64,000 nucleotides of DNA. Source: a virus. Below, one piece after another: positions 23,187 to 33,100 of the stretch. The stretch is from positions 19,607-83,606 of IMG/VR virus record IMGVR_UViG_3300043539_002606; one strand, 5' to 3'. The position numbers and the translations under genes were made by a program. Under the pieces are notes generated by a model, which was given only the letters and a program-made list of their open reading frames with translations, was not told where the DNA came from and did no database searches. Within the stretch, counting starts at the first letter, position 1. Each line of letters begins with the position of its first letter.

Positions 23187-25691
23187 TTAAACTCTGTAAG
23201 CCAATGAGCGTATATTATGAAATGCAAATCCAGAGCTGCCAGCTCCACCGCTATTGGTAATTTGAAAAGAACATACATGGTTATTAGTAGTTACTGAGCC
23301 AGTTGGTCCTCCAATTAGTGATGGTATGGTAGTAGAATTTAGGTAGCCACTAACTTGTCCATTATAATAAGACAACTTCCAGTCTGCTACAGTTGTCCAA
23401 GACGTGTATGCTAATTGACCGCCTTCAAATAAGTTGGTTCCATCGTGCGCCCAAAGACTTATTCCTGTAGGTGTTGCTTTAAAACCGAATCCTTTTTTAT
23501 TTGGAAGCGTTACTGGTATGGCTTTATTAAATGTCTCTCCTATTACAAACCAAAACACTGACGCGCTATTACCAAATGTAATACGGCTCATTATCATTTC
23601 CAACATAAATACTTTGTTATCGAATGAAAGTGCTGATACATCACCAGCAAGGATAAATGGACTAACTGGTTGTTGTGCGCTAGTCCAGTTATATATTTGG
23701 TCGGCTGTTGAATTATTAAAACCTACACCATCATTTGTAGAATTTGCTACTTGCCAAGATTTCCATTTTGGACCAAATCCTAAAAAGGATTCGTCATACA
23801 ATCCTTTTGTCATTACATGAGAATCTCCTAACGCGCTTAAAGCTGGTTGTCCTACAACTGTCAATTCGCCAGAAACTTCAATGTTATTATCTAACTTAGC
23901 ACTCGTTACGCTGCCATCACTTGGTACAACCTGTCCTACTTGCACAGTATTGACTGGCGATATTACCACTGCTTTTGCTCCAGATTCGAGAGGCGATGTG
24001 AATATTATATTTCCACCGCTAACACTATAGTCAGCACCTGGCTCTTGCAATGCACCATCAATAGCAACAATTAATGCACTTGGATTAGTTAGTCCGCTTG
24101 CACCACTAATAGCATATACACTAGTTGAGCCATTGCCAGTAACTGTTGTGCGAACAGGATCAACGTAAGGAGCCGGTGGACCTTCAGGACCAACATCACC
24201 TTTTTCAGATGTTAATGTAACAGCAACAAACTTTAAGAATTCAACCTTGATACTAGCAGTGCTATCTTTGTTTTGAACAATAAAAAATATTCTATCACCT
24301 GGATTTAGATCAAGAACTGTTTGAACAGCAGCAGCTGATGGTTTAGTCTGACTTACAGCGTTGGCATATATCTCACTTTCACTAATACGATTGAGATTTG
24401 GATCTAACGCTGATCCAGGAACTGTATTTTTACCTATGTAAAATCCACATGTATCATTTGAGCCTGAGTAAAAGTTGAAACTAGCAACCACATGAAAACG
24501 CCCACCGTCACCTGTATATTTCAATGAATTGGTAGTTGCATCCTTCTCAAAATTGAATAATAAACCAGTCTCCATTGTACCTGCTACAACTGCCCTACCA
24601 TTTATGCTTGGTATAGTTGTTGCTGTAGCATTATTTTTTAAGTAGATTACACCAACATCATGATTACCTGCAACACCTGATCCAGGCAAGCCTTGATCGC
24701 CTGTATCGCCCTTCTCACCCTGAATTCCTTGTATGCCTTGTATGCCTTGTATGCCTTGATCACCAGTATCACCTTTGTCACCTTTTAAACCCTGTATGCC
24801 TTGAATGCCTTGATCTCCCGTATCACCTTTGTCACCTTTTAAACCCTGTATGCCTTGATCACCAGTATCACCCTTTAATCCTTGAATTCCTTGAATTCCT
24901 TGATCACCTTTTAAACCCTGTATGCCTTGTATGCCTTGATCACCAGTATCACCCTTTAATCCTTGAATTCCTTGATCACCTTTTGATGCAGCGAGAACCC
25001 AATCAACACCAGGATAACCTGGATAATACGAAGAATACACACCAGTTGCTGTATAATAAAGAGAGCCATTATAAGTGACGAGATCTCCAGCAGCATAGTC
25101 ATACCCATTGACCCACACGCCTCTAAAATTCCAAAGTGCATCTGCACCGTCTGCGCCATTAGAACCTTGTATGCCCTGATCACCCTTTAAACCTTGTATT
25201 CCTTGTATGCCCTGATCACCCTTTAAACCTTGTATGCCTTGTATGCCCTGTATACCCTGTATGCCTTGATCACCTTTATCACCCTTCTCGCCTTTATCTC
25301 CGCGTGGTATTGTAAAGTTTATGATTGCATCATGAATACTACCAGCATTTGTTATAACGACATTTGATCCAGCGGCACCTGTTGTTACAGTGCCAATACT
25401 TATAGTAGCTGCATCACCTGTATCTCCCTTTGGTCCTTGAGCTCCAACATCTCCACGAGGTATTGTAAAATCAAAAATAGCAACACTGCTTGTGCCTCTA
25501 TTGTTAACAATTACAAGACTGCCTGGTGCACCTGTTGTTACTGTGCCAACACTTATAGTAGCTGCAAGACCCTGAGGACCTTGTGTGCCAGTTTGAAATA
25601 TAGGCCCAACATAATTGCCAGCTTCATGCAATGCTGGTATAATCAAATTAGGATTATTGTTAATTATAACGGGTGGTAATATTTCAGACAT
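23187..25691 (-). CDS. Collagen-like tail fibre with carbohydrate-binding-like module
   Basis: The 834-residue protein has N-terminal Gly-X-Y runs (GTQGPQGLA, GAQGPKGDTGDA), then a long collagen-like tract of GDQGIQGIQGLKGDKGDT units. The tract is interrupted near residues 195-235 by NFRGVWVNGYDYAAGDLVTY, the 'W-x-x-Y-x-x-G-D-x-V-x-Y-N-G' pattern of chitin/cellulose-binding CBM5/12-type modules. After the tract come a beta-rich domain (about 345-500) and a lectin-like C-terminus. It should be a trimeric triple-helix fibre that binds a surface polysaccharide. Confidence 0.8.
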   Translation of the reverse strand: MSEILPPVIINNNPNLIIPALHEAGNYVGPIFQTGTQGPQGLAATISVGTVTTGAPGSLVIVNNRGTSSVAIFDFTIPRGDVGAQGPKGDTGDAATISIGTVTTGAAGSNVVITNAGSIHDAIINFTIPRGDKGEKGDKGDQGIQGIQGIQGIQGLKGDQGIQGIQGLKGDQGIQGSNGADGADALWNFRGVWVNGYDYAAGDLVTYNGSLYYTATGVYSSYYPGYPGVDWVLAASKGDQGIQGLKGDTGDQGIQGIQGLKGDQGIQGIQGLKGDTGDQGIQGLKGDKGDTGDQGIQGIQGLKGDKGDTGDQGIQGIQGIQGIQGEKGDTGDQGLPGSGVAGNHDVGVIYLKNNATATTIPSINGRAVVAGTMETGLLFNFEKDATTNSLKYTGDGGRFHVVASFNFYSGSNDTCGFYIGKNTVPGSALDPNLNRISESEIYANAVSQTKPSAAAVQTVLDLNPGDRIFFIVQNKDSTASIKVEFLKFVAVTLTSEKGDVGPEGPPAPYVDPVRTTVTGNGSTSVYAISGASGLTNPSALIVAIDGALQEPGADYSVSGGNIIFTSPLESGAKAVVISPVNTVQVGQVVPSDGSVTSAKLDNNIEVSGELTVVGQPALSALGDSHVMTKGLYDESFLGFGPKWKSWQVANSTNDGVGFNNSTADQIYNWTSAQQPVSPFILAGDVSALSFDNKVFMLEMIMSRITFGNSASVFWFVIGETFNKAIPVTLPNKKGFGFKATPTGISLWAHDGTNLFEGGQLAYTSWTTVADWKLSYYNGQVSGYLNSTTIPSLIGGPTGSVTTNNHVCSFQITNSGGAGSSGFAFHNIRSLAYRV
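24681..24980 (-). repeat. Collagen-like coding repeats, second tract
   Basis: About 300 bases of 9-, 18- and 27-base units encoding Gly-X-Y triplets (GIQ, GLK, GDK, GDT, GDQ). Neighbouring units are nearly identical in DNA, so length variation by recombination or slippage is expected. Confidence 0.85.
25160..25310 (-). repeat. Collagen-like coding repeats, first tract
   Basis: A shorter block of the same Gly-X-Y units on the N-terminal side of the carbohydrate-binding-like insertion. GIQ triplets are encoded by near-identical nine-base units. Confidence 0.8.
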
Positions 25692-25695
25692 AATT

Positions 25696-26049
25696 TTAGT
25701 TTACAACTGGTGGTCTTGTCGCGCGCGGTGTGATTGTAACTTGTCCTTCAATAACACGTATAACATCATTGTCATTTGCGGTATAAACTTCAATGTCAAA
25801 TACATATCGTCCAGCTTTCATGCCTGAGGTCTGAGCTGGTGTTAGACTAATTCTTACGAGTCCATCTTCAGGATCGCCTTGCACCTGAACAAGAAAGTTA
25901 ACTGCAAGAGTAGCATTATAATTGCGACGAATCTGACCTCGACCAGAATAATTAGTCAGATCAAGCGGCAAATTATTTAATGTCAATACAGGCAGAGTTG
26001 CATTATATGCAGAGCCTTGATCAATAATAATATCTGTATAGAAAGCCAT
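25696..26049 (-). CDS. Small virion-associated protein, BppU-N-like
   Basis: A 117-residue beta-rich protein: MAFYTDIIIDQGSAYNATLP, LDLTNYSGRGQIRRNY, GLVRISLTPAQTSGMKAGRY, VFDIEVYTANDNDVIRVIEG. This order of strands ('DQGs-y', 'DLTgy-a-r-qiR', 'grYvYDve', 'rvl-G-v-v-p') is common in small structural proteins next to tail fibres of marine phages and resembles the N-terminal domain of BppU-type baseplate proteins. The late promoter is five bases before the ATG. Confidence 0.65.
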   Translation of the reverse strand: MAFYTDIIIDQGSAYNATLPVLTLNNLPLDLTNYSGRGQIRRNYNATLAVNFLVQVQGDPEDGLVRISLTPAQTSGMKAGRYVFDIEVYTANDNDVIRVIEGQVTITPRATRPPVVN

Positions 26050-26054
26050 GTTTC

Positions 26055-26062
26055 TATTTATA
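26055..26062 (-). promoter_or_regulatory. Late promoter (TATAAATA) of the 117-aa gene
   Basis: Perfect TATAAATA ending five bases before the ATG at 26049, predicting leaderless transcription. It heads the transcript for the 117-aa protein and the collagen-like fibre downstream. Confidence 0.8.
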
Positions 26063-26107
26063 AGATATAAACTTCAACAGAACGTGAGCTGTTTATATCA
26101 ACATTAA

Positions 26108-26404
26108 TTATGCCCAGAAAATATTAGGCGTCGCATCGTCAGTTGGTCGCGGCTCATCTGATGTGCTTGTCCAATGAATATATTGTTCACTGCCTTCAGG
26201 AATCGGAATACCGACAAGATCGCGAAACAACACCCACCATTGACCATCACCGTTATGCTCGCCAATGACGCACAGTGCGTGTTCGTGAGATGCAAGGGTT
26301 GATTGAGGTTCACCATTCTCGTCGATTGTTGTAAAGCCGTTGTCAATACCAAATTGTACAGCTACTTCTTTGCTTGGAAATTTCAAGATGTAATCTATAG
26401 TCAC
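26108..26404 (-). CDS. Unknown 98-aa protein after the lectin-like fibre
   Basis: The protein reads MTIDYILKFPSKEVAVQFGI, then HEHALCVIGEHNGDGQWWVL and ends DDATPNIFWA. It overlaps the upstream fibre gene by four bases (ATGA) and shares its raised G+C content. It may be a fibre assembly or cap protein acquired with that gene. No family recognised. Confidence 0.65.
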   Translation of the reverse strand: MTIDYILKFPSKEVAVQFGIDNGFTTIDENGEPQSTLASHEHALCVIGEHNGDGQWWVLFRDLVGIPIPEGSEQYIHWTSTSDEPRPTDDATPNIFWA

Positions 26405-27957
26405 GTTGTGAGTGATTGGAGCTTCGCGTTAGGGAGGCGTTTCTTAAAGTATTGGATTCGGGCGATGTGTCCGTTAAGGAACAACGAAGCCCCATTACCT
26501 CGGCTTCCAATGCTTAATGATGTGCTAATATCTCCTTGCAAGGGATCGGCTTGCACTGTCTTAGCTAAACTGCCATTAAGGCAAATCTGCTCGCCAGACG
26601 TTAATGCGATTTTATTCAGTTCAGTTAAAGAATATGCGGCGTTAGATGATGCGTCTAATCTGCTTGCTGCACCTCCGTGTCGGTAGATACATCTATTAAA
26701 TACTCCCCCAACCCCAGTAAAACTAATACTTTGCCAAGAAACTGAAGGACTTCCCTCCGTAATCATAGCACCACTAATACCCTGCCTAACAAAATAGCCT
26801 ATTACTATCGTGTCGTCTCCAGCGTTTGCCCAACCAGCAGTCGTCACACTACACACATCCGCGCTGCGGGTGAGTGCTGTGGTGGTTGTTGGAATGTAGC
26901 TGGTGGGGAAGGAGCCAGCTTCTAGTTGTGCAAATTGAACCGTTCCCGTAACTGTTAAAGTAAGAGTGCCTGCCGTTGGTGTAAATGTAAGTGTGGTTCT
27001 AGCGGGATACGCTCCCGTGCCAACAACAGTTGCTGTATGCACCCCAGACAAGACAACTGTTCCTGTTCCGTAGAACGAAAGAGTGCGAGCAGCGGCAGTT
27101 ACCGTTACGCTTTGAGTCGATAAGTTATCTGAGTTAAGCAGTGAGTTTTGCCTCGACTCCTCGATCAACAGCCCTTTGCAAGCAAGCGTCACAGGGTCGT
27201 GGTCAAAGCGTGGAGCATAGTAGGGATTTGTTAATGTTTGAAAATGTGGCCATGCAAATGTACCAGATGATAGTTGGCAGCTGCCGACGAGCAGACCGCG
27301 AATAGCAGTGATAGGACTTCCATAATAGTCAGTGTTTGTGAAGACCAACTTATGAGTAGTAGACGAGGGTGTTTCACCTGGCAGATAAGCAATTAGCTTA
27401 TACCATCCATTAGACTCTACTATCGAGCCAGTCGCACCTTCTGTCTGTGTTGCTACTGACCAAGTAGCTGTAGAGAAAGACACCCTTGCATTGTCTTTAT
27501 ATACTAAATGCAAATATGCAGGAAGAGTCACTCCAGGAGATGGCTTAACCCACCAGCTAAAAACACGTCTACGTGTATATGCATCAGCAAAGGAAGATGG
27601 AAGTTCTGTTCTTGCCTGTGATGAAATATTCGTCTCGACAACCATTAAGCAAGAACTTCCGCCGTCTGGATCTAATTCGTTGCTTGCATATTTGGTAGCA
27701 AATGCGCTCGTACGAGATGCGCCTCCACTATTCAAGAAAAGATTCTCAGGAGCATATTGAATCAATCCCGCTTCATTAACTCTAGTTGCGCTTGTTCCAC
27801 GGCTGAAAGTCGGGGTCGGGCCCTTTCTAGCTGTCAGCGTCTTATCAAGCGCAAAATCAAGATACAATGATAATTCATTGATATCAATATCATCATTTTT
27901 TTCTAATGAAAAAGCTTGAGGTCGATATAACGGCTGATATAGTGGCTGAGCGATCAT
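26401..27957 (-). CDS. Lectin-like tail fibre/adhesin, probably acquired
   Basis: The 518-residue protein has LDFALDKTLTARKGPTPTFS, RGTSATRVNEAGLIQYAPEN, SYIPTTTTALTRSADVCSVT and a C-terminal concanavalin-like half (IGYFVRQGISGAMITEG, SIGSRGNGASLFLNGHIARI). This arrangement is common in tail fibres of prophages of Proteobacteria. Base composition differs from its neighbours: 27061-27120 is 32/60 G+C, against 22/60 at 28441-28500. With the 98-aa gene it looks like a transferred cassette. Likely sugar-binding adhesin. Confidence 0.7.
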   Translation of the reverse strand: MIAQPLYQPLYRPQAFSLEKNDDIDINELSLYLDFALDKTLTARKGPTPTFSRGTSATRVNEAGLIQYAPENLFLNSGGASRTSAFATKYASNELDPDGGSSCLMVVETNISSQARTELPSSFADAYTRRRVFSWWVKPSPGVTLPAYLHLVYKDNARVSFSTATWSVATQTEGATGSIVESNGWYKLIAYLPGETPSSTTHKLVFTNTDYYGSPITAIRGLLVGSCQLSSGTFAWPHFQTLTNPYYAPRFDHDPVTLACKGLLIEESRQNSLLNSDNLSTQSVTVTAAARTLSFYGTGTVVLSGVHTATVVGTGAYPARTTLTFTPTAGTLTLTVTGTVQFAQLEAGSFPTSYIPTTTTALTRSADVCSVTTAGWANAGDDTIVIGYFVRQGISGAMITEGSPSVSWQSISFTGVGGVFNRCIYRHGGAASRLDASSNAAYSLTELNKIALTSGEQICLNGSLAKTVQADPLQGDISTSLSIGSRGNGASLFLNGHIARIQYFKKRLPNAKLQSLTT

Positions 27958-28295
27958 CGATTATGAACAATAGCTGTTAGTTTAATAGCTGGAGTGGTTG
28001 TTGATCCAGTTACTCTAACAGCAAGCAATTTACTAGGTGGTGAAGTAACAATAGCACCGCCACTACTTGTTAGTGTAACATCTTCATTACTTGCATTTTT
28101 AAATGACACAAAGGTATCAAGACTATCAATAAATCCAAGAGTAACTGTATCACTACCAAAAGTTCCAGCAGCATAGAGCACATAATTTGTACCAGCAAAT
28201 GGAGCAACTAATGCATAGGTATTATTAGTCGCGATGCTTGTGATGCCAGTCGTTGGGTTATATTCGACGTAATTCGGTGATGTTGGTATTGCCAT
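27954..28295 (-). CDS. Small beta-rich fibre-region protein (113 aa)
   Basis: The protein begins MAIPTSPNYVEYNPTTGITS and continues with alternating strands (YALVAPFAGTNYVLYAAGTF, DTFVSFKNASNEDVTLTSSG) ending AIKLTAIVHNR. It overlaps the lectin-like gene by four bases. The late promoter is five bases before the ATG, so it heads that transcript. Probably a structural linker. No family recognised. Confidence 0.6.
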   Translation of the reverse strand: MAIPTSPNYVEYNPTTGITSIATNNTYALVAPFAGTNYVLYAAGTFGSDTVTLGFIDSLDTFVSFKNASNEDVTLTSSGGAIVTSPPSKLLAVRVTGSTTTPAIKLTAIVHNR

Positions 28296-28300
28296 AATTC

Positions 28301-28308
28301 TATTTATA
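28301..28308 (-). promoter_or_regulatory. Late promoter (TATAAATA) of the 113-aa gene
   Basis: Perfect TATAAATA, five bases before the ATG at 28295. The box lies in the 21-base gap between two genes. Confidence 0.8.
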
Positions 28309-28316
28309 TGATAATG

Positions 28317-28727
28317 TTATCTAAAGATGTCTTTAAACTGTTCTTCACTAATATCAAGAGCAGAGCATATCTCACTCATATTTTCTGCAATATAAGCATA
28401 GTCTGGAGATATTGTTGGGCTAGCATCATAACGCAACTTTTCTTCAAGAGGTAAGCTTTCAAGAATAGCTGAAAATGCTGTTGCAAGATTGCGTTCAATT
28501 AGTCGATCAACTAATTCTCGTTTTGTGAGAGAACGCAATTTCTTATCCTTTTGAATAAGAGTCGCGCCTAATTGTGATATTGCTGAATCTATATTGTCAG
28601 CACTAACAATATTATGTTTAATCCTATCTAACAAATTAGGGGGTATTTCTCTAATTAAAAATAGTTTATTTTCAATCGTAATATTCGCTGAAAATTTACT
28701 TGCTGAATGGTAAAAAAAATGTTTCAT
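28317..28727 (-). CDS. Unknown helical protein in the fibre region (136 aa)
   Basis: The protein starts MKHFFYHSASKFSANITIEN and turns helical (LLDRIKHNIVSADNIDSAIS, LRSLTKRELVDRLIERNLAT, DISEEQFKDIFR). It lies two bases downstream of the 476-aa fibre gene. A small helical protein at the 3' side of a fibre gene is often a fibre-assembly chaperone. That role is inference only. Confidence 0.55.
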   Translation of the reverse strand: MKHFFYHSASKFSANITIENKLFLIREIPPNLLDRIKHNIVSADNIDSAISQLGATLIQKDKKLRSLTKRELVDRLIERNLATAFSAILESLPLEEKLRYDASPTISPDYAYIAENMSEICSALDISEEQFKDIFR

Positions 28728-28729
28728 AT

Positions 28730-30160
28730 TTAAGCTGGATCGTAGTAATAGTATTGTCTTTCAATATCTGTAGGATCTGAACTCATTTGCAGATCATAGG
28801 ATGTAAAGTAGAGATTATTAACATAATTACGATAAGGAAAAACACCAATATTTGGTACAGGAGTCATTTCTGTTAATATCGTAGGAGTCGAAGTACTAAA
28901 ATAAAGAACACCATTTGATTGTGAATAAAAGTTTCCTGGTGATAAAGAATTATAGGAAGGCCAATCTTCTATCGTAATATAAGGATCAACACTTATACCG
29001 TCAAATGGCCAATCTATAGTCCATCCTGAGTCTAACATTTTTTCAATTGTAGCTTGTATCGGTTCAGAAAAAAAACATCCACCGTTACTAAAATTAGCTG
29101 AGGCTAAATCTAATAATCTTACGAAGCTAGCTGGATAATCCAGCATAGTATTACAATTTCCAATCGTTTCTATAATAGCATCAATTGTTGGTTTATCTGC
29201 TGGATTTGATGTAGCAGTAATTATTGAGTTTAACGAAAATGGCAACGGATCATAACCATAATAACTATTTTGAGTTAATGGTAAAACAAAATCTCCATCA
29301 ATTACTAATTCTTCTAATCCATCAGGAAATATTGTTACTTCATATCCAGTATTGCCAGGACCATATACATAATTCCAACCATCATATTGCCAATATGCAG
29401 GAACCACAGTTTCTGCTAAGTGCTTATTATACAAATAAGGTTTAAGTATTTCAGGACCAGTTGGGCCCGGTGGTCCTTGTATGCCCTTTAGATTAACTCC
29501 TTCTTCTGGCCAAACACCAGCACTCTTTGGACCAAATAACACATAATTAATTCTATCAAGATAATAATCACCATCTTGACTCGATTCAGGAGGAGTCTCT
29601 AATATTCCACTAATTATTGTAGTGCCATTTGTGCCATTCAAACCAGAAGCAGCAACTGTTGCTCCAGTTAATTCTGTCCATGTTCCGCTGCTAGCAGTAG
29701 AATAGCTATAGATTCGTGGTCCAACTGGACTAAATTTAACACCAGGTGTCGCTGAATTTAGTCCTTCACGAACAATAAAGAGTGTGCCATTTTTATTTAG
29801 GACATTAGCTATTGTGCTGCTATTTGGTAATTGATTAACATAATCAACAACACCATCAATAGCAAGACCACGACCTGCTGGACCAACGACATTACCTAGA
29901 GCCTTTGATGTATTGTCTGAATATCTTGCAACCAATACTCCTTCAGAATTTAGATCAACGTCGCGCACATTAATTAAATCAGTTGACGTCGTTAAATCAA
30001 TTTCAATAATAGGATTTATTGCGTCACGATTTTTATAATAGAGTTTGTTATCTGGAATGTTAATAAAGATTTCACCAAGCAATAGATCGCTATCAACTGG
30101 TTTTTCTCCAGAAACATTGCTATGGCGTAATACAATTCGAGATGGTGTTAGACTAGGCAT
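28730..30160 (-). CDS. Tail fibre protein with short collagen-like linker
   Basis: The 476-residue protein starts with a typical fibre attachment domain (RIVLRHSNVSGEKPVDSDLL, LGEIFINIPDNKLYYKNRDA). It then has GNVVGPAGRGLAIDGVVDYV and GPKSAGVWPEEGVNLKGIQG with a short GPPGPTGPE linker near residue 230, and a C-terminal half rich in Tyr, Pro and Ser. The 'L-R-H-S ... GE-x-x-I-N ... LYYKN' start is widespread in phage fibres. Confidence 0.75.
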   Translation of the reverse strand: MPSLTPSRIVLRHSNVSGEKPVDSDLLLGEIFINIPDNKLYYKNRDAINPIIEIDLTTSTDLINVRDVDLNSEGVLVARYSDNTSKALGNVVGPAGRGLAIDGVVDYVNQLPNSSTIANVLNKNGTLFIVREGLNSATPGVKFSPVGPRIYSYSTASSGTWTELTGATVAASGLNGTNGTTIISGILETPPESSQDGDYYLDRINYVLFGPKSAGVWPEEGVNLKGIQGPPGPTGPEILKPYLYNKHLAETVVPAYWQYDGWNYVYGPGNTGYEVTIFPDGLEELVIDGDFVLPLTQNSYYGYDPLPFSLNSIITATSNPADKPTIDAIIETIGNCNTMLDYPASFVRLLDLASANFSNGGCFFSEPIQATIEKMLDSGWTIDWPFDGISVDPYITIEDWPSYNSLSPGNFYSQSNGVLYFSTSTPTILTEMTPVPNIGVFPYRNYVNNLYFTSYDLQMSSDPTDIERQYYYYDPA

Positions 30161-30167
30161 ATGAGTT

Positions 30168-30175
30168 TATTTATC
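30168..30175 (-). promoter_or_regulatory. Late promoter (GATAAATA) of the 476-aa fibre gene
   Basis: Minus-strand GATAAATA ends seven bases before the ATG at 30160, abutting the stop of the upstream gene. Confidence 0.6.
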
Positions 30176-33100
30176 TTATAGGATATCGCGATCAATCTTC
30201 TTAAATTGAGGAATTGTTTTTAATTGTGTAGAAACTGGGAAATATGAACGACTAACTTCTTTACCGGCAACATAAACTCTTCCAATATCTTCACCTTCGT
30301 CCTTACATAAGATATATGTTTGATCCATCGCACCAGCTATATTGACAATATTTTTTGCATTTTCTGGAAAGATAACCTTAGCATATTTTGGTGTTGCAAC
30401 TCCTAAAGATACACTTGTGCCAAGAATATAGTTAATATTAATTCCACCAACATAGAGTTCAAAGATACCACTGCTTGGAGCTGTTTCCACGATTACAAAT
30501 ATTCGGGTGCGGCTTGCGTCATCAATAACGAAAAAGTCATGAACATTTGGCAGGTTAAAACTTGTCCATATTGATATATTACCCGTAGCAGCACTACCAC
30601 TATTTGCACAACCGCTTGCACGATTGCCCGCGAAATATAATACTCCGTTACTAGCTAGAGCAAATGAAACTGCACTAAAATTACATGTTTGTATTTTAAC
30701 TATTTTATTATTAGTTCCAGGAGCAGATCCACTAAAGGCTGTTATTGTTGGTAAATTTGGATTAGTCAAATTATCTTGACCAACTGCCAAACGACCATTG
30801 CTGTTTAAGCCACAGCAATATAATCTATCAGTTAAAATGTTTTGTTCAGGCACACTATCAAGTAATCCAGCTGGCAGAGTATCAAACGTTAAAGCTTTTC
30901 TGAGTATAATGCCGTCACCTGAAGTATCAGCTCCAGTGCCTCGAGAAACACTAATGTCAACAATACCTCTTAGTCTGCTACGACGTAGGTTAGCTGCTGC
31001 AATTCCATTAGTTGCACTATTAGAAAGAAGCACATCGTCTGTTGTTTGACTAGAACCAATAAATGCAAGTCTAGCACCATTAAAACTACTGAATAGTCTA
31101 AATTGCGTTGCACGATTTGCTCCAGCAGCATTTCCTAAAATTACATAATAGTTTGTTGTGCCATATGTTAATGTATCAAAATCTAATAGGTTATGTGCTG
31201 CAAGATTTGAACGTTCAAAAACTGTTCCAGTTGCAGTTGGTGTTGTTGTTCCTAATACTCTAAATGTGCCAGCGATATTTGATGGTTGAGGATTAATAAC
31301 AGCATCAGACTCTGCAGTTAACATTGGGGCAAAATCGCTAAGACTTAAAGAGTTAGCTCTTAGATTTCCAAATGCACCTTTACGATTTACACCTGTACAC
31401 CAAACCTCGTTATCACTTTCGTTTCCTGGTTTTCCAACAATTACATAATGAGCATCATATGTTCGTACTACCTTTTTAATATACCAACTATAGTCATTAA
31501 ATGCTTCGGTAGTTAAACCCGTTTGCGTTCTCCATGCACTTAGTGCATCTGGAGCTGATGTAGCAAGGCCTCCTGCTGTTATTGCATTTGGTTTAAACCA
31601 ATTGAATCTCTTACGAATTTGTTCAGAGCTGCTGCTATTCAACAATGTTGTTAATTCTCCAGGTGTTTTAATCGTTTGCTTTTGTGTTTCAGTTAAAGCA
31701 AAATTATACCAAAGATTTCTACCAGGAGAATCAACAGTTGGTCCCCAAACAAGTGGGCCAGTTGCTGCTGAAGTTGATACAAGATCTCCACGACCAAATT
31801 GACCAGTATTATTAAGACCTGTGCTTAGATAATAACCACGTGTATATGGTATAGTGCCATTGAAATAGCTAACTAAGCCTGATGTTGCAGAATTAACGTT
31901 ATTGTAACTATTATCATAACCATCCTTTGTTTTTAAGGTTATATTAGAATAGCTATCGTTAGAACCCGATATACCAGTTACGCTATCAAGTAATACTGCA
32001 TTTGCTGACCATTTTTCTTTAATTGGCAAAAACGCAGGCAGAAGCTGACTAATTTGAACAGAGCTATTATATGGATTAGTTGGGAAAAATCCGTCATAAT
32101 AGCTGCTAAATTCACTAATACCACGACTTGTTGCAGCAATATCACCTCTTGCATTTGTGCCATAGCCATATACTACATCATCTTGATCAACAAAAAAGAA
32201 TTGATCAGGTGTTGCAAATGTTCGTTGTAATTGTGTAACCTTTCCTAGGTTAGAACCAAATGGGCCAATACTGTTTAATGTAACATCAGCATCAATTGAA
32301 CCTGAAGAAAGTGTGCTTGTTGCAACTGTTCTCCATGCTCGGCCTGCTCCACTTTTATCAACAATACTAAACGAATTTTTAGCGTCGCTATAGCCTAAAC
32401 CATCTGAAGATTCCATTAAGTCAAAGCAACTGCCTTCAACTCCACCCGATAATATTCGTGTATCAACATACTCTTTATTTACTGCATCTGTATTTGCAGC
32501 AGGAGTTGCAGTAGTTAAGCGACCACTATTATAACGCGGAATATTTGTTTTTAGTTGAAGTTGTCCACCTGTAAATTGAAAAACAGTACTATCAGCATTA
32601 AGTGCAATATGAGTTATTCCATTTTTTAATGACGCAGTATTTTTTGGAGTAGTGCCATTTGCTTCAAAAAATGATATACCATTTCCTTTTGCTAGTGAAA
32701 AACTAGAAACAGCATCAGGCAAATATTTAATAAGTTTAACAGTCGCCGGTGATCCTGTTGTTGAATTTGGTAATAGAGTCGCACTTCTTGGAAAACCAGT
32801 TTGACCGGGAACAAGCAAATCAACTAGTTCTACAAAAACACTATTTGCATCAGTTGCAGTAATTGTTCCTCCATTTAAGATAAGCCAACCATAAAAATCT
32901 TCATCTGGTATATTTCCACCAGCTAATGAACCCGACCATTGTTGAGCTTTTGTTGTATCAACTTCAATGATCGTGCCAACAGGCATCATTTCATTAGTAT
33001 TAATTAACGCAACACTACTAGCAATTTCACTAGTTAAATCTTCAACAAGTGAAGTAGCAGATTTCCAAACAATTGCTGAAGTTCCTGTATCATATGTTAA

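Noticed and set aside
24681-25310. Regularly spaced repeats that could suggest a CRISPR array
   Set aside because: The units encode Gly-X-Y triplets in frame and there are no unique spacers of constant length.
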